Positions 53,907 to 62,942 are shown, numbered from the stretch's first letter. The stretch is 64,000 nucleotides of DNA from Thermosipho sp. (in: thermotogales) (GCA_017656345.1 JACDNZ010000004.1:1-64000), one strand, 5' to 3'. Program-made: numbers and translations. Notes: generated from the sequence alone by a model not told the origin.

Positions 53907-55265
53907 TTACATCCCTCCCAGAACGTTAGTAACGTATGCTCGATAATTGGTTAAACCATCTGCAATGTTTTGAGCCATTTTTAAATATAAATCCGGGAAA
54001 ATTCCAATAAATATAATCAGCAATGCAACTATTAAAAGAATCAAATTCACATTCCATGAAATTTTCTGTTTTTCTTCTCCGGTATTAGTTGAATGCCATA
54101 GTTTTATATTCCATTTCAAAATATATGCAGCTTCTATAACTGTAGCAAATAATACAACAGCTGGAAGTAAATAATTATCTTTTGAAAATGCTAATTGTAA
54201 AATCAATAATTTACTCCTAAAACCAGCAAAAAGAGGAAAACCTATAAGTGAGAACGAAGCAATACTAAACGATACACCAGCAATTTTATTCTCAGTAAAA
54301 TTATGAGCTATAGTAGCCGCAATTATGAACAATACTAGCTTTGCTGAAATATCATTTAGTAAATGGAAATAACCAAACTTAATCGCTTCATAACCTCCCA
54401 AAGAAATCGTACTTAAAACAAGACCAGCTTGAGCTATAGATGAAAAAGCAAGTGCTTTAATAAGCTTATTTTGTCTCAATGCTGCAAGTTCACCAAGCAC
54501 AATTGTTAAAAGTCCAAAAATGAAAACTACATCAAGAAAATAACCATGAAAAACTGTAATAAAGATTCTTCCAAAAAGGTACATTATTGTGAAAGTAACT
54601 CCTGTTCCAAGAATTACCGGTGTTAATGGTGAACCGGAATCATAAACATCAGGTACCCAACCAGCAAGCGGAAAAATTTTTGACTCTACACCTATACCGA
54701 TAAAAATTAATAACGCGACAATTGGCAAGAAACCTTCTTTAATATTCACAGAAATATCTGCAAAATTCAAAGAACCTGTTCCAATATATGCATAAATTGC
54801 TCCTAAAAGATAAAATGCACCAGAAATACCTCCCAAAATCAAGTACTTAAATGCACCGTATGGATTTTTTCTTGAAAAAGCAATAATGTAAGCAGCAACA
54901 GCCGTTATTTCTAAAAAGACAAATGAATTGAAAATATCTCCGGTTAAAACCAGACCATTGGTTGAAGCTAAAAGAATAAGTAAAACTACTGAATATCCTT
55001 TTTCAACTATCTGAGGCATCAAAGAAATCAAAAGAAATACAATATTCACAACTAACAATGAGTAATAGCTTGCACTATCTAACACCAAAACTATACCGAA
55101 TGGGGCTTTCCAACCACCCATTGCATTTGTCTGATCAGGTGATAACAATAAAAGAATTATCAAAGTTGTAATTACAACTAATGGAAGAATATATTTAGCT
55201 TTCTCTTTAAAAGGAATAAAAAGGAAACCAGCCAGTAAAGGTATTATAATTAATAAAGCACTCAT
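53907..55265 (-). CDS. MrpD-like antiporter subunit (MbxH type)
   Basis: 452 residues, about 14 membrane helices. Key residues: Glu in FNSFVFLEITAVAAYI and Lys in GVESKIFPLAGWVPDVYDSG, the typical MrpD pattern. It starts one base before the next gene's stop region and overlaps the MrpC-like gene by 4 nt. It should carry out sodium/proton exchange with the Mrp subunits. Confidence 0.9.
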   Translation of the reverse strand: MSALLIIIPLLAGFLFIPFKEKAKYILPLVVITTLIILLLLSPDQTNAMGGWKAPFGIVLVLDSASYYSLLVVNIVFLLISLMPQIVEKGYSVVLLILLASTNGLVLTGDIFNSFVFLEITAVAAYIIAFSRKNPYGAFKYLILGGISGAFYLLGAIYAYIGTGSLNFADISVNIKEGFLPIVALLIFIGIGVESKIFPLAGWVPDVYDSGSPLTPVILGTGVTFTIMYLFGRIFITVFHGYFLDVVFIFGLLTIVLGELAALRQNKLIKALAFSSIAQAGLVLSTISLGGYEAIKFGYFHLLNDISAKLVLFIIAATIAHNFTENKIAGVSFSIASFSLIGFPLFAGFRSKLLILQLAFSKDNYLLPAVVLFATVIEAAYILKWNIKLWHSTNTGEEKQKISWNVNLILLIVALLIIFIGIFPDLYLKMAQNIADGLTNYRAYVTNVLGGM

Positions 55266-55606
55266 TCTTCCGCCTCCTTTGTGGCGATCTGTTCAACATC
55301 CAAAGTTCCGTATTTTTCGTATACCTTAATTAACAATGAAGCTCCTAATGCTAATGTACCAACTCCAATAACAATTGCTGTAAGAACCAAAGCTTGTGGC
55401 AATGGATCAACAAAATTTGCAATCGGTGTATATTTAGAATAAATTGGAGCTTCTTTTCCCTCAATATAACCAAGTGAAATAATAAATATATTAACAGCAG
55501 TATCTACAATTGTAAGCGAAACAAGATGTTTAAACAAATTCTTTTGCGTTAAAAAACCGTAAATACCTACACCAATTAATATAAATGCAATATAATAAAC
55601 CATCAT
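55262..55606 (-). CDS. mbxG: MrpC/NuoK-like subunit
   Basis: 114 residues, three membrane helices, with DPLPQALVLTAIVIGVGTLA, the signature of MrpC/NuoK. It overlaps its neighbours by 4 and 1 nt. Small subunit of the sodium-translocating module. Confidence 0.9.
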   Translation of the reverse strand: MMVYYIAFILIGVGIYGFLTQKNLFKHLVSLTIVDTAVNIFIISLGYIEGKEAPIYSKYTPIANFVDPLPQALVLTAIVIGVGTLALGASLLIKVYEKYGTLDVEQIATKEAEE

Positions 55607-56325
55607 TATCCCTCCCTATGCAAGTCGGCAACAATTCCAGATAGTTCAGCACCAACTTTAAAACCAATTAAAATGTAAACAATAGGAACAATACCCGCAC
55701 TAAACAAATCTCCAACAATACCTGTGGGAAGGAAATTTATTAAAAAAACTCCAGCAATAGCTAATCCAACGAGTCCAGTAACAATATATAAGCTTCCTGA
55801 AATACCTTCAACAAATTTCGGAGTTTTTGATAAATCAAATTCTTCATTGGAAAGATATAAGAGTAAAATACCGGCTGCAATAATCGTTCCTCCAGGAAAA
55901 CCTCCACCCGGAGTTAAATGTCCATGAATAAAAATGTACGTACCAAATAAAATTATTAAAGGCAGTAAAATACCTACTGAAACCCTCAATATAAAATTTG
56001 GTCGTCTACCATATTTTTTTCTTCTAATACCATTCAAAACCAAACTGACTCCAAGTGCTGCTGTGAAAAGAACAGTCACTTCACCCAGAGTATCAAAAGA
56101 TCTATAATCTACAACTATTGACGTTACAACATTAGCTGCACCATTTTCTAAACTTTCTGATTCATTATATTTAACATTTCCACCATTGCCATTGACATTT
56201 TTATCAATATAGGCTTCCGAAACTTTCGAAATATTTACACTTCCATATTTTGGAAGTAAAGACAATGTGTTAATAAAAAACATAATAAGACCAAAAACAA
56301 TAACTATTGATATAAATCTTCTCAT
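55606..56325 (-). CDS. MrpB-like subunit with MbhE-like N-terminal part
   Basis: 239 residues. The N-terminal 110 carry one helix, a Gly/Asn-rich outer segment and NVVTSIVVDYRSFDTLGEVT, the MbhE/MrpA-end motif. The C-terminal 130 form an MrpB domain (HGHLTPGGGFPGGTIIAAGI). In Pyrococcus Mbh these are separate proteins (E and F), so here they are joined. It overlaps the DUF4040 gene by 4 nt. Confidence 0.85.
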   Translation of the reverse strand: MRRFISIVIVFGLIMFFINTLSLLPKYGSVNISKVSEAYIDKNVNGNGGNVKYNESESLENGAANVVTSIVVDYRSFDTLGEVTVLFTAALGVSLVLNGIRRKKYGRRPNFILRVSVGILLPLIILFGTYIFIHGHLTPGGGFPGGTIIAAGILLLYLSNEEFDLSKTPKFVEGISGSLYIVTGLVGLAIAGVFLINFLPTGIVGDLFSAGIVPIVYILIGFKVGAELSGIVADLHREG

Positions 56326-56561
56326 TGACTATCACCACCCATTTTATTCAGCGCGAGAACTAATACAGCAGTTGCCAGACCAGCTCCAACTGCTGCCTCA
56401 GTTATTGCCACATCAGGTGCTTTCATAATTACAAATAAAAATACAGTAAGAAGACTCATAAGTGATAGAGCAATGAAAGAATCTAACATTTTTTTCGCTT
56501 CAACTGCAAAAATGGCTGAAATTATTATTAATATCCCTACAAAAATAGTTACTCCTGTCAT
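56322..56561 (-). CDS. mbxD: DUF4040 (MrpA C-terminal/MbhD-like) subunit
   Basis: 79 residues, three membrane helices, with KAPDVAITEAAVGAGLATAV, the conserved DUF4040 motif with its key Glu. It corresponds to MbxD/MbhD. Four-nt overlaps on both sides. Confidence 0.88.
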   Translation of the reverse strand: MTGVTIFVGILIIISAIFAVEAKKMLDSFIALSLMSLLTVFLFVIMKAPDVAITEAAVGAGLATAVLVLALNKMGGDSQ

Positions 56562-56878
56562 TTGTTCCCACCACCCTTGTATTCGTCGACTTTAGTCTTG
56601 TCAGTTGGCTTAATACCTTTTAAATAGGCTGCTCTTGCCAAAACAGAACTTCCTACAGGATTAGTCAAAGCAATAAAAGCAATTATTATTAAAGCTTTAG
56701 GCAAAAATTCCAGGTTCACTAATCCAACACCCAAAATGACAGAGAACGACCCTAAGGTTGTAGCCTTAGTTCCCGCTTGAAGTCTGTTATAAACATCTGG
56801 CATTCTAAAAATTCCAAGACCACCTAAAAAGTAAAAAAATGCTCCAATTCCAATTAAAATATAGCCGATTGTAATCAT
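56558..56878 (-). CDS. mbxC: MrpG-like subunit
   Basis: 106 residues, three membrane helices; GGLGIFRMPDVYNRLQAGTK ATT is the MrpG signature. Assigned to the antiporter module by family and position. Confidence 0.92.
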   Translation of the reverse strand: MITIGYILIGIGAFFYFLGGLGIFRMPDVYNRLQAGTKATTLGSFSVILGVGLVNLEFLPKALIIIAFIALTNPVGSSVLARAAYLKGIKPTDKTKVDEYKGGGNK

Positions 56879-57132
56879 TTTTTCCCCTCCAAATGACGAG
56901 CAATAACAACTGTTTCAACAAAAGAAAGAAGCCCATAAACTAAAGCAATATCAAGATACAATCCGTTATTAAAAACCAGTGCAAGAAATACAATTGTCCC
57001 AGTTAAAACCACATTTAATGTATCTAGGGCAGCCAACCGATCAGCACTACTTGGACCTAAAAGAATTCTCAAAAACGAAAACAAAATTCCCAAACCAACA
57101 AATCCAAAATACACATAGTTTAATATATTCAT
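56875..57132 (-). CDS. mbxB: MrpF-like subunit
   Basis: 85 residues, three membrane helices; LLGPSSADRLAALDTLNVVL is the MrpF signature with its conserved Asp. Four-nt overlaps with both neighbours. Confidence 0.92.
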   Translation of the reverse strand: MNILNYVYFGFVGLGILFSFLRILLGPSSADRLAALDTLNVVLTGTIVFLALVFNNGLYLDIALVYGLLSFVETVVIARHLEGKK

Positions 57133-57611
57133 TCATATACCCCCTTTAAAATTCTTTCGAAAACTCCAGCAATCTTTTCTTTCTTTTCTTTTTCATCAAG
57201 GGTTTTTACATCGATCCAGTGAATAATCAGCTCATCATCTTCAATATCTAAAGTTAAAGTTCCGGGGGTTAAAGTAATAGAATTAGCAAGTGCAAGTTTA
57301 GCAGCATCTTTTTTCAAGTTAGTTTTAATTTTTACAAAACCAGGGTTGAGCGGTAAAGAGGGATTCAGTACTCTAACTGCAACATCAAAATTTGCTTTTA
57401 ACATTTGCCAAATAAAAACCGGTAAATAAATAAAAATAAATTTTATAATTCGCACTGGAAACTTGAAGTCAAATCTTATACCATAAAATCTTTTCAAAAT
57501 AATTGATACAACCAAAGATACAAAAAAACCAACAATCAATTCTTTGACGTCAGTAAAGCTCGTCAAAATCATCCAAGTGAAAAATGTCACAATTAACACT
57601 GAAAATGACAT
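57129..57611 (-). CDS. mbxA: MrpE-like subunit, first gene of the mbx operon
   Basis: 160 residues, two to three membrane helices, then a cytoplasmic domain with LANSITLTPGTLTLDIEDDE, the MrpE hallmark. SD GGAGGG. It opens a 14-gene operon in the order E-F-G-DUF4040-B-C-D-D/L-H-B-C-D-I(GltD)-ferritin. Confidence 0.92.
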   Translation of the reverse strand: MSFSVLIVTFFTWMILTSFTDVKELIVGFFVSLVVSIILKRFYGIRFDFKFPVRIIKFIFIYLPVFIWQMLKANFDVAVRVLNPSLPLNPGFVKIKTNLKKDAAKLALANSITLTPGTLTLDIEDDELIIHWIDVKTLDEKEKKEKIAGVFERILKGVYE

Positions 57612-57677
57612 AAATTTCCCTCCTTCAAAGGAACTTATTGTTTTTTTGGATATTTTTGGTCGACATTAACCGACTAT

Positions 57678-57705
57678 ATTTTATCATAATTTAATTTTTA
57701 TTCAA
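57678..57705 (-). promoter_or_regulatory. Promoter of the mbx operon
   Basis: Minus strand -35 TTGAAT (57705-57700), 16-bp spacer, extended -10 TG-A-TAAAAT (hexamer 57683-57678). The start near 57671 leaves a 60-base leader. No Rex consensus is seen here; an imperfect GGT/ACC inverted repeat lies around 57658-57671. Confidence 0.6.
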
Positions 57706-57851
57706 ATAGATTTTTGGGAAATATCCTCAAAGATTTCTTATATTATTGTTAATACTTATTTTTCAAGTCATTTTTTTATTATTTTTTCTAATTTTAGTTT
57801 ATTTCCACAAAATACATCTGATTTTTTATTTTTAATTTGTGAATTTTATTG

Positions 57852-57877
57852 TATAATTATTGTGAGTAAGTTCACAA
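57852..57877 (+). promoter_or_regulatory. rex: rex promoter -10 and Rex operator
   Basis: -10 TATAAT at 57852-57857 (poor -35). At 57860-57877 lies TTGTGAGTAAGTTCACAA, matching the Rex consensus arms TTGTGA/TTCACAA, over the expected start point. This indicates autorepression relieved by NADH. A lone half site TTGTGAA lies at 57837-57843. The rest of the 296-base divergent region (57612-57907) shows only the mbx promoter. Confidence 0.75.
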
Positions 57878-57907
57878 TTGAATGTGAAAGGGGGAAAATT
57901 CTAACAT

Positions 57908-58537
57908 ATGAAAGACAAAAGAAAAATACCCAAACCTGTTATTAAAAGAATGGGACTTTATTATCGTTGTTTAAATAAGCTATATGAAGAAGGAATCGAA
58001 TATGTTGCTTCAAAAGATATTGCTGCTAGATTAGGAATAAAATCAAGTCAAGTTAGAAAAGATTTATCTTACTTTGGTGAATTTGGAAAAAGAGGCGTGG
58101 GTTATAATGTTGACCAACTTATGAAAAAATTAGAGGATATCATCGGTGTAAATAAAATCTGGAATGTTATCGTTATTGGTGCCGGAAACATTGGAACTGC
58201 TATTGTTAATTACCCGGGGTTAAAAAAAGAAAAATTCAATATTATAGGAGTATTTGACGCTGATCGTTCGAAAGTTGGAAAAAAATTGGGTAAATTATCA
58301 GTTACGCATTTTTCTGAACTTGAAAAATTTTTTAATAAAAACATTGTTGATCTAGTTGTTTTAGCTGTACCTGAAAACGCTGCTCAAATGGTTGTTGAAG
58401 AACTAGAAAAATACAATATAAAAGGTATAATCAATTTTGCTCCAATTAAGCTTAGAACTAAAATCCCGGTAGAAGATGTTGACATTACATTATCATTTAA
58501 ATCTCTTGTTTTCAGAATTGAAAGAGAAATAAAATAG
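57908..58537 (+). CDS. rex: Redox-sensing transcriptional repressor Rex
   Basis: 209 residues, the standard length. The N-terminal winged helix (IPKPVIKRMGLYYRCLNKLY, GIKSSQVRKDLSYFGEFGKR GVGY) binds TTGTGAA-type sites. The Rossmann domain (VIGAGNIGTAIVNY) senses the NADH/NAD ratio, and the C-terminal swapped helix is present. It is divergent from the mbx operon and has operators at its own promoter and before the oxidoreductase gene at 42403. Confidence 0.96.
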   Translation: MKDKRKIPKPVIKRMGLYYRCLNKLYEEGIEYVASKDIAARLGIKSSQVRKDLSYFGEFGKRGVGYNVDQLMKKLEDIIGVNKIWNVIVIGAGNIGTAIVNYPGLKKEKFNIIGVFDADRSKVGKKLGKLSVTHFSELEKFFNKNIVDLVVLAVPENAAQMVVEELEKYNIKGIINFAPIKLRTKIPVEDVDITLSFKSLVFRIEREIK

Positions 58538-58549
58538 GAGGAAAATATC

Positions 58550-59191
58550 ATGAGGGAAGAACTCTACAAATGGAAATATAACATGCTCGCAATTAAAGTT
58601 GCTGATGCTTTAAACAAAAAAGGGCATGATTCATACATAGTCAAGAATTCAAAAGAAGCTTTAGAAAAAATAATCAAAATAATTCCAGAAGGTTCAAAAG
58701 TAGCTACAGGTGGTTCTCTTACTTTAACTAAAATTGGTCTTCTAGATGTTTTAAGGAACGGTAACTATGAGTTTTTAGACAGATATTCTGCTAAAACCAA
58801 CGAAGAAAAAGAGAAAATAGAAAGAGAAGCTTTCTTTGCTGACTACTATCTTTGCAGTGCAAATGCTATTACTGAATCCGGTGAAATTGCTCTTTTAGAC
58901 GGCAATGGTAATAGAGTCGCAGCCGTAATATTCGGACCTAAGAATGTTATTTTAGTAACAAGTATTAATAAAATTGTAAAGAATCTAGAAGAAGCACGAG
59001 AAAGAATAAGGTACATTTCTCCCATGAATACTAAAAGATTAAATTTAAACACCCCATGTGTTCAAACCGGTTATTGTGTAAATTGTTCTTCACACCAAAG
59101 AATATGTAACTATTATACAATCATAGAATCAGGATATAGACATCCTGGAAGAATCAAAGTAATACTTGTCCTCGAAGAACTCGGTTTATAA
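58550..59191 (+). CDS. LUD-domain (LutC/YkgG-like) protein
   Basis: 213 residues. The LUD fold (formerly DUF162) is visible: GSKVATGGSLTLTKIGLLD, DYYLCSANAITESGEIAL LDGNGNRVAA and FGPKNVILVTSINKIV. A cysteine cluster follows (TPCVQTGYCVNCSSHQRICN), which could bind an iron-sulfur cluster or zinc. LUD proteins include subunits of lactate-oxidation complexes, but stand-alone members like this have no fixed role. Co-transcribed with rex (12-base gap), so it is probably NADH-responsive. Confidence 0.85.
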   Translation: MREELYKWKYNMLAIKVADALNKKGHDSYIVKNSKEALEKIIKIIPEGSKVATGGSLTLTKIGLLDVLRNGNYEFLDRYSAKTNEEKEKIEREAFFADYYLCSANAITESGEIALLDGNGNRVAAVIFGPKNVILVTSINKIVKNLEEARERIRYISPMNTKRLNLNTPCVQTGYCVNCSSHQRICNYYTIIESGYRHPGRIKVILVLEELGL

Positions 59192-59202
59192 TTTCTTAAA
59201 TG

Positions 59203-59233
59203 CAAAGGGGTCTGTACAGACCCCTTTGTTTTC
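59203..59233 (+). terminator. Terminator of rex-LUD operon
   Basis: A perfect 26-nt palindrome with 12-bp arms CAAAGGGGTCTG / CAGACCCCTTTG, followed by TTTTCATT on the plus strand. It also ends two bases before the convergent 5'-nucleotidase stop and may work both ways. Confidence 0.88.
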
Positions 59234-59234
59234 A

Positions 59235-61034
59235 TTAAAAACCAATAGCGTCTCTTAATGGTGGTAAAGTATCAATATAATTACGATAATATACAAGTTT
59301 CATACCTGGAACAATTAAATCAGGATTTTTAATATTATTCCAAGAAATTAAATCGCTAATTGATACTCCAAGTCTTTGGGCAATTTCCCAAAGAGTTTCT
59401 CCACTATTCACAACGTATTCAAATCGAATAACTGTTGTCCAGTTATGATCGACACTTGCATTAATTACCTTATGATCAAGAATGAAATTTGCAATTAACT
59501 CTGGAACATCTAACATAACTTCCCTTACAACTGGCTTATCTTTAAACATTCCATATTCTTCACTACTGACCCTATAACTGTTTAAAACTATCTCATATTC
59601 TTGTTCCATATCAAGCGGTGCATTTTCAAACATAAGGTCAATTATTCGCTCACCTACTGGATTATTCAAAACAATTTTATAATCTATTCCTTCCCACATA
59701 TCATAGTCATAATGTTTATAATCACTCCAATTCGTATTTATTCTTACTTTGTAATTTTCATATACAAAATATTCTGCACTCTTTTCCAAGGCTGCCTTAA
59801 TATCTTTACCTTTTACTTTCAAGACTTTTAAAGTATAAGGATGCACATAGACTTCATATATATCTCTTACTGTAATTGGGCCTTCTTTCCATCCTTTAAT
59901 ATCATCATTAAACAAAGCTGTAGATGAGATTTTCACCTGACTCCAGTACATCTGAACTTTATTAATAAACTCAATTAAACTATTATCTTCAAGTCTTGCC
60001 AATAGAGGATTTTCAATCCAAAAGTCTCCTTTGGCATAACCGATAGGTTGATCAAGCCATTCTTGAACTTTCATTTCATATTCTCTTACTAAAAAAAGAA
60101 CTTCGTCATCTACATCGAAATCCTTAACAGGTATTTCTTCAACAGTACTATCGACCACTTTCCATTTTCCATTATCATTTTCTAATTTCAAAACAATTTT
60201 ACCTAAATATTGTCCCCATTTCCCTGGCATAGAAACAGGTATATTATTAATCTTAGTTGCAACTACCTTATGTTGATGTCCCAAAAGTAAAACATCGATT
60301 TCTGGAATCTCTTGAAGTAATTGATATGCCTGATTTTCACCTACCCGTTCCTCAACTAGTGTTCCTGTTTTGGGGTCTCGTTCTAATCCCCCGTGATATG
60401 AAACAATCAAGATATCTACTTTCTCTTTATTTTTTAATATATCAATATATTTTTTTGCAACTTCAATTGGGTCTAAGAATTCAATCTCTTTAATATTATT
60501 TGGATCTTCCCAATTCGGAACATATTTTGTCGTAAGTCCTAAGATTCCTACTTTAATATCATCAATATTAACAATATGATATGGCTGAAACACCGGATCA
60601 TTAGTTCCTTTTTTTACTATATTAGCACTTAAAGCTGAGAATTGCGCTTCAGAAATTGCTTTACTCAATACATTTAAACCATAATCAAAATCATGATTTC
60701 CTATTGTCCAAGCTGAATATCCAAGTTTATTCATAATTAAAATCATTGGATCAACTGAAGTATTGTCTATTCTCGCATGATAATATTCTAATGGCGTTCC
60801 CTGGATTAAATCACCCGAATCAATTAAAAGTACATTTGAAAAATTCTCCCTTATCTGTTTTATAATTGTTGCTAATTTTCCAAGCCCAACATTCGAAGGT
60901 TCATTAGTTGCATAATCAACGGGCAGTACATTACCATGAAGATCACTTGTATGCAAAATAACCAGTTCAGTTGTTTCTGCAAAGTACCATATAAACATTG
61001 AAAGAATAATAAAAGTAGTAAGTAATTTTTTCAT
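59235..61034 (-). CDS. Secreted 5'-nucleotidase (UshA family) with C-terminal LysM domain
   Basis: 599 residues. A signal peptide (about 1-19) is followed by the metallophosphatase domain: LHTSDLHGNVLP, IDSGDLIQGTP, GNHDFDYG, VSYHGGLERD and LLGHQHKV supply the metal ligands. The 5'-nucleotidase C-terminal domain spans about 340-530. Residues 540-583 form a LysM repeat (NSGETLWEIAQRLGVSISDL, then NNIKNPDLIVPGM). The LysM would hold the enzyme on peptidoglycan outside the membrane while it salvages nucleosides. Downstream of tdk in the operon. Confidence 0.92.
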   Translation of the reverse strand: MKKLLTTFIILSMFIWYFAETTELVILHTSDLHGNVLPVDYATNEPSNVGLGKLATIIKQIRENFSNVLLIDSGDLIQGTPLEYYHARIDNTSVDPMILIMNKLGYSAWTIGNHDFDYGLNVLSKAISEAQFSALSANIVKKGTNDPVFQPYHIVNIDDIKVGILGLTTKYVPNWEDPNNIKEIEFLDPIEVAKKYIDILKNKEKVDILIVSYHGGLERDPKTGTLVEERVGENQAYQLLQEIPEIDVLLLGHQHKVVATKINNIPVSMPGKWGQYLGKIVLKLENDNGKWKVVDSTVEEIPVKDFDVDDEVLFLVREYEMKVQEWLDQPIGYAKGDFWIENPLLARLEDNSLIEFINKVQMYWSQVKISSTALFNDDIKGWKEGPITVRDIYEVYVHPYTLKVLKVKGKDIKAALEKSAEYFVYENYKVRINTNWSDYKHYDYDMWEGIDYKIVLNNPVGERIIDLMFENAPLDMEQEYEIVLNSYRVSSEEYGMFKDKPVVREVMLDVPELIANFILDHKVINASVDHNWTTVIRFEYVVNSGETLWEIAQRLGVSISDLISWNNIKNPDLIVPGMKLVYYRNYIDTLPPLRDAIGF

Positions 61035-61049
61035 AAATTCACCCCTAAA

Positions 61050-61598
61050 CTATCCTTTCAACTTTTTTAAACATTCTCTACAAACCGCTATATATTTATC
61101 CTTACCTCCAACATCAATTTCCCCACCATCAGGAACTATCTTATAAGAATACGTTGCTCTATGTTCACCACATTTCTCACAAACTGCCCTTTTCTTTATT
61201 ACTTCATCTGCGATTGCTAGAAGTTTTGAAGTTGTTTCAAACGGATTTTCTAAATATGAAATATCAAGGCCAGCACAATACACATCAATACCTTTAAATA
61301 CTAGTTCTTTTGCAATCTCAACTAATTGAACATCCAAAAACTGGATTTCATCAACAAAAACTGCATCTATATCTTCTGTTATATAATCAAGTATCTCACT
61401 TGCCTTTGTTATTCTATGAGCCTTCACCTGAAATCCTGTATGTGTTGAAACAGTATCTATACCATATCTATTATCAATCGATGGCTTAAATACTATTGTT
61501 TTTTTCCTACCTATATTGTAAATTTCAACGAAAGATAACAATTCAGTTGTTTTCCCAGAATACATTGGCCCAGTTATTACTGTTATTTTTCCAACCAT
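61050..61598 (-). CDS. tdk: Thymidine kinase
   Basis: 182 residues. P-loop GPMYSGKTTELL, Walker B-like VDEIQFLD, the lasso near DKYIAV, and a four-cysteine zinc site (CEKCG and CRECL). Standard type II thymidine kinase for dTMP salvage. The next gene in the operon encodes the extracellular 5'-nucleotidase, so the pair links nucleotide breakdown and nucleoside reuse. Confidence 0.96.
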   Translation of the reverse strand: MVGKITVITGPMYSGKTTELLSFVEIYNIGRKKTIVFKPSIDNRYGIDTVSTHTGFQVKAHRITKASEILDYITEDIDAVFVDEIQFLDVQLVEIAKELVFKGIDVYCAGLDISYLENPFETTSKLLAIADEVIKKRAVCEKCGEHRATYSYKIVPDGGEIDVGGKDKYIAVCRECLKKLKG

Positions 61599-61627
61599 GA
61601 AATCTCCCCCTTTAATTTACTTTAAAT

Positions 61628-62002
61628 TTACTCATTTTCATCAAAATTTTTGTATTCTTTTAGAAACAATTTCAATTGATTATACAAATTCTCAATCTCT
61701 CTAGTTATAAAATCCAAATACCGTTCACCTTCTGGAGTAATTTTATAAACCTTTCTAAAAGGTCCTCCACCGGCTTCAAGATCATAAGTAATAAGGCCAT
61801 TTACTTCCATCTTTCTCAACAAATTATAAACAACAGCTGGATCATGTTTAAAATCATAGAAGTCTGCTTCCAATAATCTTTGAATTAACTCATAACCATG
61901 TGAAGGATTTTTTTTGAGTAATAATAATAAGGTAGCTGATAAAAAATCACCTAACACAAATCCCCTTCTTCCATGTGGCCCTTTTCCAAAACCTCTAGGC
62001 AC
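61628..62002 (-). CDS. PadR-family regulator
   Basis: 124 residues from a GTG start. The winged helix is complete: SATLLLLLKKNPSHGYELIQ, VYNLLRKMEVNGLITYD and FRKVYKITPEGERYL. The N-terminus PRGFGKGPHGRRGF is Gly/Arg-rich, echoing the small proteins upstream. The GTG follows GGAGGTGAATAC, an SD embedded in the stop of the radical SAM gene; the longer frame starting at 62044 has none. Confidence 0.9.
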   Translation of the reverse strand: MPRGFGKGPHGRRGFVLGDFLSATLLLLLKKNPSHGYELIQRLLEADFYDFKHDPAVVYNLLRKMEVNGLITYDLEAGGGPFRKVYKITPEGERYLDFITREIENLYNQLKLFLKEYKNFDENE

Positions 62003-62006
62003 GTAT

Positions 62007-62918
62007 TCACCTCCAATTTTTAAATCTAAAAAAAATTTTACCATTATAACTACACTTTTCTACATTTTTATCATTAAACAATTTTTTTATTATTTTCTCA
62101 CTGTTTTTAAAGTTTCTCTGGATATCCTCTAATCTTAATGGGTGTCTTTTTATAATACCAATAATTGCTTCATATACATTACTATTTAACGTTTTAAACT
62201 CTCCTTCTGCATACTTCTCAATTGTACTCGCATTTAAAATTTTTTTAGCCAAACTAATATTTTGCTCCTCAGGTATTTTAACCCATTCCTCAGCAGGAGG
62301 CCTAATTGGGACATTAACAAATACTTTGTCAGGATTAATTTCATCAATCTTTTCTTTTATTTTTTTTAAACTCTCGTAATTATCATTAACTCCTTTTATC
62401 AACATTACTTCTAACCAAATTTCACCTTTAAATTCTTTTCTAAGCTCACATAAACCATTATACATCTTTTCGAAAGTTATAGTACCAACTGGTCTATTAA
62501 TTAACCTAAAACTCTCTTCATCCCAGGCATCAAGAGTTGGCATTATAATATCACAATTCTTTACCTCATTTCTCACATCTTCTTCAAAAAAAAGAGAACC
62601 ATTGGTAATTAAAACAACTTTTTTATTCGTTAATTTTTTTATTCCATTTATTAAACGATCCAAAGGCGTATATAACAAAGGTTCACCCTCGCTAACAATT
62701 GTTACTACATCAAAATCATTTCCTAAATCCAAATACTTTTCAAACTCGTCTAAAATTTCTTCTAGAGGATAAAATGTTTCCCTTTTTATTCTCATGTTAT
62801 GAGTTTTACCCAATTGACAATAAATACATGAATAATTGCAAACTTTGAATGGTATTGGAGAAATACCCAGTGACTTTCCCAATCTTCTGGAAGGAACAAC
62901 ACCATAAACATATTTCAT
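62007..62918 (-). CDS. Radical SAM protein (COG0731/TYW1-like group)
   Basis: 303 residues. N-terminal YVYGVVPSRRLGKSLGISPI and cluster motif CNYSCIYCQLGKT are typical of the group annotated as radical SAM proteins related to wybutosine synthesis and to cofactor maturases. The GEPLL (SEGEPLLY) and VNVPIRPPAEEWVKIPEE segments are family marks. The substrate is unknown. The start is the ATG after AGAGGGTTG; a frame opening 48 bases earlier has no SD. It shares a transcript with the PadR gene. Confidence 0.88.
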   Translation of the reverse strand: MKYVYGVVPSRRLGKSLGISPIPFKVCNYSCIYCQLGKTHNMRIKRETFYPLEEILDEFEKYLDLGNDFDVVTIVSEGEPLLYTPLDRLINGIKKLTNKKVVLITNGSLFFEEDVRNEVKNCDIIMPTLDAWDEESFRLINRPVGTITFEKMYNGLCELRKEFKGEIWLEVMLIKGVNDNYESLKKIKEKIDEINPDKVFVNVPIRPPAEEWVKIPEEQNISLAKKILNASTIEKYAEGEFKTLNSNVYEAIIGIIKRHPLRLEDIQRNFKNSEKIIKKLFNDKNVEKCSYNGKIFFRFKNWR

Positions 62919-62942
62919 AACATTCAACCCTCTTTCAATCCT

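Noticed and set aside
57658-57674. Inverted repeat near the mbx start point as an operator
   Set aside because: Only a few pairs match (GGT/ACC plus one inner pair); too weak to call.
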